Notes: generated by a model from the letters alone, not told the origin. A stretch of DNA of 6,346 bases from an uncultured Marmoricola sp. (GCA_937868455.1 CALMMO010000252.1:1-6346); one strand, 5' to 3'; positions 1 to 6,346 are shown, counted from the stretch's first letter. Made by a program: numbers and translations.

Positions 1-2
1 GT

Positions 3-1655
3 TTCAAGAAGTACGTCGAGCACGACCAGGTTGACTCGATGACCGAACTACTTTCACAGATCCGCGCCAGCGCGACGCAGTACCGCGAGTGGGAGCTGAG
101 GTCACAAGACCCAGTTGCCGACTTAGACCCGGTGACGATGTGTCTCTACCGGATGCGCTGCATGGACACTGAAGTGCTGCGACCGGTACTCATCTGGCTT
201 GCCGAGCGTCAGGCATCATCGGCAACCATCGGCGCTGTTGTAGCTGCTGCCGAGAGCTACCTTGTGCGTCGCAGCATGCTGAGACTTGCCATCGGCAATG
301 TCCGCAAGGTGATGGCAGACCTGATCACGCAGACGTCACGGCTTGGCGATCACGAGCTGGGTGCCGGTGTGCGGTCTTACCTGAGCAGTCTCGACTCGGA
401 GTCGAACTACTGGCCTGGCGACGCCGAGATTCGGCGCGAGCTCGCCGAGATGCCGGCCTACAACAGGTACTCCAGAGCCCGCCTCAGGATGTTGCTTGAA
501 GCGGCGGAGGACCACCTGCGTGGCTACTCCTCGCGCAACCCCAAGTCTGAAAACCGTGTGCCGCGCAAGGGCTATCCGATCGAACACCTTCTCCCTCAGA
601 AGTGGATCAACCATTGGCCTGTCGAGGGCTTGGCAGCAGAGATCGATCGTCGTGAGCATGTGCACCGCCTGGGCAACCTCACCCTCATTACGGCTCCCCT
701 CAACTCCTCGGTCTCAGATGGCCCATGGCTAGGCAGCGAAGGCAAGAGCGCGAAGCTCAAGAAGCACAGCGTCCTCCTCATGAACCAGCAGGTCCGCGAA
801 CTGGGCGATGAGGGCTGGGATGAGTCAACCATTGATCGTCGTACTGACCACCTGATCGACGCTCTCTTGGAGACCTGGAAAGTCCCGGCAGGACACCAGG
901 GAGTGGTCGCCGATCGCAACGCGCGCCCTGCGGCTTGGGTGACCCTCGGTGATCTCATCGTGGCGGGCTTGATTTCGCCTGGTGACAAGCTGCGCGGACG
1001 AGGCCCCAACTCCGGCCAGCAAGCTGTTGTCGTTGCTGGCGGCGACGTCGAGTTTGACGGCAAGACCTATGACAGTCCTTCGGGGGCTGGCTATCAGGCA
1101 CGGGGTCGCAAGGCGACCAATGGTTGGTATTTCTGGTACCTCGAAGACGATCGACGACTCAAGGATGTGCGAGCCGAATACCTCCGTACCGTCAAAGGCG
1201 AGAACGCTCGCCAGGAGCAAGTGCGTGGCTTCTGGGAGACCGCCATTCCCGTGATCCGCGAACGACACTCTGATTGGGTGAGCTGGGACGCAAGCACGAA
1301 GTCCGACTTCCGCACCTTGTATTACCCAGTGCGCGGCGTCACTCTCGCTGCGGTGTGGAAGCTCACTGGTCTCACTAACCAGATCTACTTCGAAGACAGC
1401 CCCAACGATGAGGCGATCAACCTTGCGCGCTACCGACGCCTGGAAGCCCACAAGGCCGCACTGGAATCAGCGGTGGGCGCCAAGCTGGAGTGGGATCCCA
1501 TGCCCGGGAGCAAAGCCGCTCGGGTGGTGATGGTGTCGCCGTATAGGTCGCTAGACGACGAGTCCGCCTGGCCAGAAATGGTGGAGTGGATCATCGATGG
1601 CCAGGAGCGACTGCGGATGGTGTTGGCGCAGATCGGACCGATCACTGTCGACTAG
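3..1655 (+). CDS. GmrSD-like restriction endonuclease, C-terminal part: DUF1524 (HNH) + RAMA + DUF4268 (5' partial)
   Basis: Probably a nuclease that cuts modified foreign DNA. The frame is open to the left edge, with 12 sense codons before the first ATG at 39, so the start and the expected N-terminal DUF262 NTPase domain lie outside the window. Residues below count from that ATG. A helical linker is followed by a DUF1524 HNH nuclease at about 170-250: EHLLPQ at 182-187 with H183, then H209, the GNLTL at 212-216, and N222. A RAMA domain follows at about 298-368, shown by GDLI at 304-307, YDSPSGA at 344-350 and NGWYFW at 361-366. A DUF4268 domain ends the protein (about 391-530), with FWE at 398-400, LEW at 483-485 and WPEMVEW at 511-517. 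DUF262/DUF1524 is the GmrS/GmrD restriction family. RAMA domains are predicted to read modified bases. Target modification is unknown. The HNH residues look intact. It ends in TAG, on the strand opposite to the type I operon. Confidence 0.85.
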   Translation, partial: FKKYVEHDQVDSMTELLSQIRASATQYREWELRSQDPVADLDPVTMCLYRMRCMDTEVLRPVLIWLAERQASSATIGAVVAAAESYLVRRSMLRLAIGNVRKVMADLITQTSRLGDHELGAGVRSYLSSLDSESNYWPGDAEIRRELAEMPAYNRYSRARLRMLLEAAEDHLRGYSSRNPKSENRVPRKGYPIEHLLPQKWINHWPVEGLAAEIDRREHVHRLGNLTLITAPLNSSVSDGPWLGSEGKSAKLKKHSVLLMNQQVRELGDEGWDESTIDRRTDHLIDALLETWKVPAGHQGVVADRNARPAAWVTLGDLIVAGLISPGDKLRGRGPNSGQQAVVVAGGDVEFDGKTYDSPSGAGYQARGRKATNGWYFWYLEDDRRLKDVRAEYLRTVKGENARQEQVRGFWETAIPVIRERHSDWVSWDASTKSDFRTLYYPVRGVTLAAVWKLTGLTNQIYFEDSPNDEAINLARYRRLEAHKAALESAVGAKLEWDPMPGSKAARVVMVSPYRSLDDESAWPEMVEWIIDGQERLRMVLAQIGPITVD

Positions 1656-1778
1656 TGGTCATAAGAAGTCGTTAGAGCCGCGACTTCGGCGCCGATTTTC
1701 TCATCAGCCGCAGGGCTAAAGTTTCTAGGGGCTAGCGGTGCAAGATAAACAAGGTGCCATAACTCAAGGAGAATCAAC
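1656..1778 (+). other. Lower-G+C intergenic leader before the 150-residue gene
   Basis: This 123-bp gap separates the GmrSD-like gene from the next plus-strand gene and becomes A+T-rich towards its right end. It contains a perfect 10-base palindrome (tcggcgccga, 1686-1695) followed by ttttc, and an overlapping 4-bp stem (1677-1680 with 1687-1690). Either could be a weak terminator or a protein site, but both are too short to be convincing. No clear -35/-10 pair is visible. The gap is long enough for an independent promoter, so the downstream gene need not be co-transcribed with the one before it. Confidence 0.4.
1766..1771 (+). promoter_or_regulatory. Strong Shine-Dalgarno site for the 150-residue gene
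   Basis: AAGGAG lies 7 bases before the ATG at 1779. The match and spacing are near ideal and support both that start codon and real translation of the otherwise unrecognised gene. Confidence 0.8.
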
Positions 1779-2231
1779 ATGGAGTTTCGGATAGTCACCG
1801 AGAAAATAGCTATGGCCCCTGGAAGCTACGAAAAGGCAAGAATCAGTCTATATGGCAACAATCTTCGCTTTTTCTCAGAAATCCGCGACAGTGGTGAGGT
1901 GAGCTGGCAGGGGCCACCGCTAAGCGGTGAAGGAGCTGTAGAACTCCGCGTAAGTCCAGACGGGGTTATCGTGGTGACACTTGATTATGGGGTCGCCGAC
2001 CTGCCGATGGAGGCCTGGATGGTGACACCAGAACCTAATGGCGCGGCATTCATGACGATCTCTCGCATACTCGCTGATGAGTGCGGCGAGTTGGTGGTGG
2101 AAAAGCTTCGGCCGCTTGGCGCTAGAGGTCGCGTGGAGTACGACGAATTGGCAGAGTTGGGCAGGCTGAAGGACGCACTCAATGGATGGAGAAACGCGTT
2201 CTTTGGTTCGGAATTCTTGCTCTATTTTTGA
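1779..2231 (+). CDS. Hypothetical protein, 150 residues, family not recognised
   Basis: I do not recognise this family. The ATG is supported by an AAGGAG site 7 bases upstream, and the frame runs without interruption to TGA. The protein has no signal peptide and no membrane segment. The first 85 or so residues read as alternating strands (for example RISLYGNNLRFFSE and VIVVTLDYGV), and the C-terminal third looks helical (ELAELGRLKDALNGWRNAFF), ending in an aromatic-rich GSEFLLYF. That is an acidic alpha+beta cytosolic protein in outline. The 5' end is clearly lower in G+C than its neighbours (about 43% over 1741-1860), rising to 55-60% further on, which suggests separate acquisition. It sits between two restriction systems and converges on hsdR across 148 bp. 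It could be an accessory or immunity-type defence-island protein or unrelated cargo; the sequence does not decide. Confidence 0.7.
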   Translation: MEFRIVTEKIAMAPGSYEKARISLYGNNLRFFSEIRDSGEVSWQGPPLSGEGAVELRVSPDGVIVVTLDYGVADLPMEAWMVTPEPNGAAFMTISRILADECGELVVEKLRPLGARGRVEYDELAELGRLKDALNGWRNAFFGSEFLLYF

Positions 2232-2379
2232 TGCGGCCCTTGATAAACAATGATGGCTACATCCACAAGTCAGCCGAGATTGTCTGGCGCGTGGAGGGGC
2301 CGATCAAAATCCGGCAGGTCGTAGCATCTCGTAGCGCCTGGCGGTGTGGACCGGCCCATGGCCCGGCACCCGCTCATGC
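2232..2379. other. Convergent intergenic region between the 150-residue gene and hsdR
   Basis: This 148-bp gap lies between the 3' ends of two converging genes. It holds a short direct repeat, tcgtagc at 2319-2325 and 2329-2335 (one helical turn apart), and a GC-rich hairpin near the hsdR end, listed separately. No convincing gene is present. An overlapping plus frame across it starts inside the preceding gene and runs into the hsdR 3' end, so it is treated as spurious. Confidence 0.5.
2350..2367 (-). terminator. Possible GC-rich hairpin terminator of the mntA-hepT-hsdR operon
   Basis: About 12 bases past the hsdR stop, ccgg at 2351-2354 can pair with ccgg at 2363-2366. The stem extends by one inner pair after a C/C mismatch, around a 4-base loop, with a possible G-U pair outside. 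No T-tract follows on either strand. High-GC bacteria do use hairpins without U-tracts, and the position just past the stop is right, but the stem is short, so this is a weak call. Confidence 0.3.
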
Positions 2380-5300
2380 TCACGCGACTTCGTCAGTTAA
2401 CGCCGTCTGCTTGATGTGCTGGAGCGTGTCGACGATGACTTCCACGTCGTCTTTCGGGAAAACGTAATCGGGGCCAGTCGGGGCGTGGTCTATGTACGGC
2501 GACTCAAAGAGGCGTCCCGGTTCCATAACTCCGTTCTTGGTGAGCTCATCCACGATCAGGTTCACAAAGCGGATCTGGTCGGCAGAAAATCTCGTGCCGT
2601 CAAGGTAGTTCGCAAACGCTTCGATGGCGGCGGACCGGTCGAGCCCGACGAGGTTGCGAACAAACAAACCAAGGCCGCCGCCCTGCTCGTTGGCCCAGGC
2701 GATGTCGACCTGTTGGCCGCCCGAGGCGATGAGCATCTGCTCCAACTCCCTCAGGTCGTTAGGTGTGAGCTGCCTGTTGCGGCGAAGACGCTGGAGGGCG
2801 AGGTTTTCGAGGTGCTGGCGCAGATAGGCCTCCGCCTTGGCGCGGAAGCGCTCGAAGTTCGTGCCCGGCGTAGCCCCCGAGAGCACGACTTCTGTGGGTT
2901 CGCCGATGGTGTCCTCAAAGTCGGTGTAGACCGGGTTTCGTAGCGTCTTCTCGATGAACCGGACGAGCCCCCGAAGCCGTCGGCGGACGAGCTCGAGCAT
3001 CGGGAGAGTGACGTCGATCCACCACTCATCGCCCGCCACCGACTCCAGTAAGACGGACTGCTTAGCCACGCTTGGGATGGCTGTCTTACCGAGCAGGGCA
3101 GCAGCGATCCGCTGTGTTGTCTCGCGCAGGCGCTCGGCTAGCAAGAGGTCGCCGTCGAGTTGGGCAAGTTGGCGGCGCAGGATCAGCAGGTCGAAGCGTT
3201 TGGCGTCCTCGTCATCGTCATGCACCGACGAAGGTAGCCCAGCGAGCCCGAGTAGGGCTTCGCGGTCATCGGGCAACAGCTTCTGCCAAGCATCGGCAGC
3301 CGCAAACTTCTCGACGGCCCTACGGTGCGGGCGCACGACAAAGTTGTCGAGGTTCATGCCGGCGACAATCTTGTGAAGTGTTGCAGCGGTTGAATTTCGC
3401 AGGTCCGGCTCTTCTTCAGCGAGCGCCGCCACCAAGCCGAGCCGAGCCTCGAACAACAGCTGGGAAACAGACTTCTGAGTCTGCCCCTGTGAGCCGGGGA
3501 GATCCTGGCCGAAGTACTCAAGGTTCCCGCAAAAGTCGAACACCAGGAAGTCTTGCTTGTCCTCACCGGGAGCGAACAAATCCGGACACAGCCGGGTGCC
3601 GCGGCCGATCATCTGCCAGAACTTCGACTTCGAGCGCACCATTTTGAAGAAGACAAGGTTCACAATTTCGGGCACGTCAATGCCGGTGTCGAGCATGTCG
3701 ACGCTGATCGCGATGTGGGGCGCCTTGTCTTTGATTGAGAAGTCGTCGATCAGTGATTGGGCGTACGGCGTGCCGTGGGTAATGACGCGGGCGAAGTGGC
3801 CCTTCAATTCGGGATAGGCGAGATTGAAACGCTTCTCGATGAACTCGGCATGTTTCTGACTCTTGGCAAAGATGATCGTCTTGCCCAGCCGGTCACCGCT
3901 GGCGACCTTTCGGCCCTGCACCATCAGGGTTTCGAGGACCTTATCGACGGTGTCCTCGTTGAACAGGAATCGGTTGATCTCCTCGGCGCCAACCTCATCA
4001 GGCGGACCGTCCTCGCCCCAGTCGAGGGCGTCCCACTGGTCCTTCTCTTCCTCGGTGAGGTCGTTGTACTTGATGCCCGAGCGAAGAAACTGGGTGCCGA
4101 TACTCACGCCCTTAGGCGGCACCAGGAACTTCGCTTCGACGGCTTCATCTAACGAGTAGTTGTCGGTCGGCACCCCATCTTCGAGGTGGAAAAGCCGGTA
4201 AGTGTTGTGGTCGACCTCATCCTTGGGAGTTGCTGTAAGCCCGACAAGCAGGGAATCGAAGTAGTCAAAGATTGCGCCGTACTTGGCATAGACGGATCGG
4301 TGGGCCTCGTCGATCACGATGAGGTCGAAGTAGCCGGGTCCGAAGCGACGAGTCTCATGGTCCATCTCGTTGATGACGTTCATCATGGTGGGGTACGTCG
4401 AGACGTACACACGCCCATCTGTGACTTTCTCCGTAACCAGATTCACCGTGGTCGAGCTCGGCAGATGTTGTTTGAACGCATTGGTTGCCTGGTTGACCAA
4501 GGCAGTCCGGTCGGCAAGGAAGAGCACCCGCTTGACCCAGTTCGCCTTCTGCAACAAATCGATGAGCGCGATAGTGGTGCGGGTCTTGCCCGAGCCGGTT
4601 GCCATGACAAGCAGAGCCTCGCGCTGCTTCCGGTCGAATGCATCGCCCACGGCCTTGATGGCCCGCACCTGGTACGGCCGACCGGCGATGTCGGTATTCG
4701 CCTGCGCGGACGACAAGGGGAGCCTGGTGTGGCGGCGCTGGATTAGCAGCTCCAGCTCATCGCGGGTGTAGAAACCCTGGGTCTCCCGCGGTGGGTACCC
4801 TCCGGCGTCATCCCAGATCCGGTGCTCGTAGCCATTGGTATAGAAGATGACGGGTCGTCGACCGAACTCTTCCCCCAGGCAATCTGCGTAGAGCTTGGCC
4901 TGCTGCTGTCCCACCTCGGGCGACTTCGAGGTGCGTTTGGCCTCCACCACGGCCAGCGGCAGCCCGTCCTCGCCCCACAGGACGTAGTCGATGAATCCTT
5001 TACCCTCGGCGTTGGGCATGCCGGAGACGGGGTACTCGCGGTCGCGGGCCTCATCTAGCGTCCACCCAGCCTCATGCAGCAAGACATCGATGAAGAGGTC
5101 ACGGGCAGCGGCCTCGTCGTAGTCGCGAGTGTCAGGCGCGACGGTGGCCTGTGCGGCTGCGATCTGAACCTTCAGCTCGGCAATCTGCGCCTCGTGGGCA
5201 GCGAGCCGTTCGTCCCGGTCCGCCAGCTCGCGTGCATGAGCCTCGTCTTGCTGTTTGAACTTCGCGGCCAGACGGGCGACCTCATCGCGCGACAGCGGCG

Positions 5301-5730
5301 CCGCTTTCGCTGCGAGGGCGGGGTCGAACTGAGCCTGTAACGGCACCACAGTCGGTGCAGGGGAGTGATGGTACGACGTCCACACCACCACGTTGAACAG
5401 CTCGCGGAGCACGGCCAACGAGACATCAGGACGGATCTGACGGCTCTCGTGCACCGCGGTGTTGGCGACGCGCCGAATCGCCGTCAGCTTCTGTGCGATC
5501 CCCTGCGGCACCTTGGCTTTGAAGGCGGCGTCATTGATCTTTGCGGCGAGGTCATCGCGGTAAGGGATCGGCAGGGAGAGGACGTCGTAGAGGTAGCTGA
5601 CCAGTTCCTCGACCACCCGGCGGCTATAGAAGCAAGCCGAGCGCGGGTCGGATGAGAGGTACGACTCAGCTCGGGCGCAGTCGCCGTGCAGTGACGGCAG
5701 CGTCTCGCGGACGAAATCGAAGTTACCCAT
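2380..5730 (-). CDS. hsdR: Type I restriction enzyme R subunit (DUF4145 + nuclease + SF2 translocase + EcoEI-like C-terminus)
   Basis: ATP-driven DNA translocase and nuclease subunit that works with HsdM and HsdS to pull in and cut unmethylated DNA. In 1116 residues: a DUF4145 domain (about 5-120; IRRVANTAVHE at 85-95); a charged coiled coil (about 148-195); a PD-(D/E)XK nuclease with D248 (FIDYVL), E263-A-K265 and a Q277-x3-Y281 motif. Then a superfamily 2 helicase core: Walker A ATGSGKT at 377-383, DEAH at 474-477, TATP at 499-502, IIFAKS at 619-624, DTGIDVP at 681-687 and QMIGRGTR at 706-713. The C-terminal part (about 955-1105) resembles the EcoEI R-subunit C-terminal domain, pointing to type IB-like enzymes. 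All motifs are intact and the length is normal for this subgroup. The ATG overlaps the hepT stop by one base (TGATG) and has only a weak Shine-Dalgarno match, which favours translation by coupling. hsdM and hsdS are not in the window. Confidence 0.95.
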   Translation of the reverse strand: MGNFDFVRETLPSLHGDCARAESYLSSDPRSACFYSRRVVEELVSYLYDVLSLPIPYRDDLAAKINDAAFKAKVPQGIAQKLTAIRRVANTAVHESRQIRPDVSLAVLRELFNVVVWTSYHHSPAPTVVPLQAQFDPALAAKAAPLSRDEVARLAAKFKQQDEAHARELADRDERLAAHEAQIAELKVQIAAAQATVAPDTRDYDEAAARDLFIDVLLHEAGWTLDEARDREYPVSGMPNAEGKGFIDYVLWGEDGLPLAVVEAKRTSKSPEVGQQQAKLYADCLGEEFGRRPVIFYTNGYEHRIWDDAGGYPPRETQGFYTRDELELLIQRRHTRLPLSSAQANTDIAGRPYQVRAIKAVGDAFDRKQREALLVMATGSGKTRTTIALIDLLQKANWVKRVLFLADRTALVNQATNAFKQHLPSSTTVNLVTEKVTDGRVYVSTYPTMMNVINEMDHETRRFGPGYFDLIVIDEAHRSVYAKYGAIFDYFDSLLVGLTATPKDEVDHNTYRLFHLEDGVPTDNYSLDEAVEAKFLVPPKGVSIGTQFLRSGIKYNDLTEEEKDQWDALDWGEDGPPDEVGAEEINRFLFNEDTVDKVLETLMVQGRKVASGDRLGKTIIFAKSQKHAEFIEKRFNLAYPELKGHFARVITHGTPYAQSLIDDFSIKDKAPHIAISVDMLDTGIDVPEIVNLVFFKMVRSKSKFWQMIGRGTRLCPDLFAPGEDKQDFLVFDFCGNLEYFGQDLPGSQGQTQKSVSQLLFEARLGLVAALAEEEPDLRNSTAATLHKIVAGMNLDNFVVRPHRRAVEKFAAADAWQKLLPDDREALLGLAGLPSSVHDDDEDAKRFDLLILRRQLAQLDGDLLLAERLRETTQRIAAALLGKTAIPSVAKQSVLLESVAGDEWWIDVTLPMLELVRRRLRGLVRFIEKTLRNPVYTDFEDTIGEPTEVVLSGATPGTNFERFRAKAEAYLRQHLENLALQRLRRNRQLTPNDLRELEQMLIASGGQQVDIAWANEQGGGLGLFVRNLVGLDRSAAIEAFANYLDGTRFSADQIRFVNLIVDELTKNGVMEPGRLFESPYIDHAPTGPDYVFPKDDVEVIVDTLQHIKQTALTDEVA

Positions 5731-5732
5731 CA
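5728..5732 (-). promoter_or_regulatory. hepT/hsdR stop-start overlap (TGATG)
   Basis: On the minus strand the hepT TGA (5732-5730) shares its A with the hsdR ATG (5730-5728). Upstream there is no good Shine-Dalgarno match, so ribosomes finishing hepT probably restart on hsdR. This ties the amount of HsdR to translation of the toxin gene. Confidence 0.75.
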
Positions 5733-6095
5733 GCTCAGTCCAGGGATCACAGTGTCGAGGAGGTAGTCGCGGAGGGCGGGCACATCAACGGTGAGGGTGC
5801 GCCACACCCGTCGTGGGTCGAGATCGTCGTACTGATGGGCTGCGAAGTTGCGCATCGCCACAATCTTGCGCCAAGGCTGGCCTGGGAAAGCCTCCAAGAC
5901 CTCAGGAGAAATGCGGTTCACGGTTTCGCCGATGCGGATCAGTCCCATCTCGACCGCCCACTGCTCGGCGGTGTCGGCGGCGAAATTGTCGATGCTCGAG
6001 GTTGATGCGATGTCAGCGAGTACGTCGCAAACGGCCACCACTCGCGAGACCGCATCGAGGGTCTTGGCGTGGTTGCGAGTCAGGTCGTCGCTCAC
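5730..6095 (-). CDS. hepT: HepT-like HEPN ribonuclease toxin (DUF86)
   Basis: Toxin of a HEPN/MNT toxin-antitoxin pair; these proteins are RNases that dimerise and cut cellular RNA when not neutralised. The 121-residue helical protein is of normal length for the DUF86/HepT family. It carries the diagnostic R-x4-H-x-Y motif as R82, H87 and Y89 (MRNFAAHQY at 81-89), preceded by the conserved IGETVNRIS at 55-63 and WRKIV at 75-79. In studied homologues the Tyr of this motif is the residue AMPylated by the antitoxin, and here it is present. The start is taken as the GTG at 6095 because it overlaps the mntA stop as GTGA and no ATG lies nearby. Its stop overlaps the hsdR ATG by one base. Catalytic residues look intact, so an active toxin is expected. 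Confidence 0.92.
   Translation of the reverse strand: MSDDLTRNHAKTLDAVSRVVAVCDVLADIASTSSIDNFAADTAEQWAVEMGLIRIGETVNRISPEVLEAFPGQPWRKIVAMRNFAAHQYDDLDPRRVWRTLTVDVPALRDYLLDTVIPGLS
6092..6095 (-). promoter_or_regulatory. mntA/hepT stop-start overlap (GTGA)
   Basis: On the minus strand the hepT GTG (6095-6093) overlaps the mntA TGA (6094-6092). The stretch before it has no clear Shine-Dalgarno site, so hepT is likely translated by ribosomes that have just made the antitoxin. That order, antitoxin first, is usual for such pairs. Confidence 0.75.
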
Positions 6096-6346
6096 ACCGC
6101 GACCGCTTCTTGAAGGACCCGCTGGAGCATCTCGCCTCGCAGCGAATCACTAGCCACCACATCGACCTCGACGTGCAGGAGATCGGTCAGGGCGAGCCGA
6201 AGCCCGACCTCGTCAAGCAAGGTGGCCTCATCGGTGAAATCCACCAGCAGGTCGACGTCTGAACCGGGTTGGTCATCGCCGCGCGCGATCGATCCAATGA
6301 TCCGGGGTGAGCGTGCGTGGTGCGCAGCGACCACTTCGAGGATTTC
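6092..6346 (-). CDS. mntA: MntA-like nucleotidyltransferase antitoxin (5' partial at window edge)
   Basis: Antitoxin of the HEPN/MNT pair, a minimal nucleotidyltransferase that neutralises HepT by transferring AMP to the Tyr of its R-x4-H-x-Y motif (known for studied homologues). The frame is open to the right edge of the window: four sense codons (E-I-L-E) precede the in-frame GTG at 6334, and family members usually have that helix, so the real start is probably just outside. Counting from the edge codon, the signature GS-x10-D-x-D is present as G18, S19, D30 and D32 (GSIARGDD, then GSDVDLLVDF), with a third acidic residue at D62 in VEVDVV. All three catalytic acids are there, so the enzyme should be active. 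The 84 visible residues are close to the roughly 95-105 residues usual for the family. It would be preceded by hsdM/hsdS or the operon promoter. Confidence 0.92.
   Translation of the reverse strand, partial: EILEVVAAHHARSPRIIGSIARGDDQPGSDVDLLVDFTDEATLLDEVGLRLALTDLLHVEVDVVASDSLRGEMLQRVLQEAVAV

Noticed and set aside
39..41. ATG at 39 as the true start of the GmrSD-like gene
   Set aside because: The same frame is open for 12 codons to the left edge, and the protein would lack the DUF262 domain normally found before DUF1524; the start is probably upstream of the window.
825..1451. Minus-strand open frame of 208 codons inside the GmrSD-like gene
   Set aside because: It lies wholly opposite the gene whose HNH, RAMA and DUF4268 domains are clear, and its translation shows no recognisable domain; long antisense frames are expected in high-GC DNA.
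2186..2467. Plus-strand frame of 93 codons overlapping the end of the 150-residue gene, with a hydrophobic start
   Set aside because: It begins inside the preceding gene and runs into the hsdR 3' end. The tail is low-complexity (Ala/His/Ser/Thr-rich), so a real small membrane protein is unlikely. It also does not look like a frameshifted continuation, since the 150-residue gene ends naturally.
2416..2943. Plus-strand frame of 175 codons
   Set aside because: Antisense shadow of the hsdR 3' part; composition reflects the opposite strand and no domain is visible.
3072..3647. Plus-strand frame of 191 codons, very Arg/Ser-rich
   Set aside because: Arg/Ser-rich translation is typical of a wrong frame in high-GC DNA, and it is opposite hsdR.
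4186..4746. Plus-strand frame of 186 codons
   Set aside because: Antisense to the helicase motifs of hsdR, which are conserved; no independent support.
5813..6262. Plus-strand frame of 149 codons opposite hepT and mntA
   Set aside because: Arg/Pro/Cys-rich wrong-frame product lying opposite two genes with diagnostic catalytic motifs.
6334..6346. GTG at 6334 (minus strand) as the start of mntA
   Set aside because: The frame stays open to the window edge and the preceding E-I-L-E residues fit the usual N-terminal helix of the family, so this GTG is more likely an internal Val codon.

Overview
This window is a piece of a bacterial defence island: two DNA-restriction systems point towards each other, with a small unrecognised gene between them. 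The coding regions look G+C-rich (roughly 60% by eye) and two of the starts appear to be GTG. That fits a high-GC bacterium, perhaps an actinobacterium, but nothing here fixes the taxon. No rRNA, tRNA, CRISPR array, transposase or phage structural gene was seen.

Left part, plus strand (3-1655): the C-terminal part of a large GmrSD-like protein whose start lies before the window. It carries a DUF1524 HNH nuclease, then a RAMA domain (a predicted reader of modified DNA), then a DUF4268 domain. This suggests a single-chain, modification-dependent (type IV-like) restriction enzyme.

Middle, plus strand (1656-2231): a 123-bp leader of lower G+C, then a 150-residue protein of unknown family with a strong ribosome binding site. 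The leader and the first part of this gene are about 43% G+C by hand count (1741-1860), unlike the genes on either side.

Right part, minus strand, read from the right edge leftwards (6346-2380): mntA (partial), hepT and hsdR, a tightly packed operon. mntA and hepT overlap by 4 bases (GTGA) and hepT and hsdR by 1 base (TGATG), so all three are probably translationally coupled. MntA/HepT is a nucleotidyltransferase-antitoxin / HEPN-RNase-toxin pair. HsdR is the 1116-residue motor and nuclease subunit of a type I restriction-modification system, of the kind with an N-terminal DUF4145 domain and an EcoEI-like C-terminus. The hsdM and hsdS genes are not in the window; they would be expected beyond the right edge, upstream of mntA.

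Taken together, the type I system would cut unmodified foreign DNA, the GmrSD-like protein may cut DNA with foreign modifications, and the toxin-antitoxin pair built into the hsdR operon may act as an addiction module or as a backup abortive-infection layer. The most notable points are the coupled mntA-hepT-hsdR layout, the presence of HEPN-type R-x(4-6)-H motifs in both HepT and the N-terminus of HsdR, and the HNH-RAMA-DUF4268 architecture.
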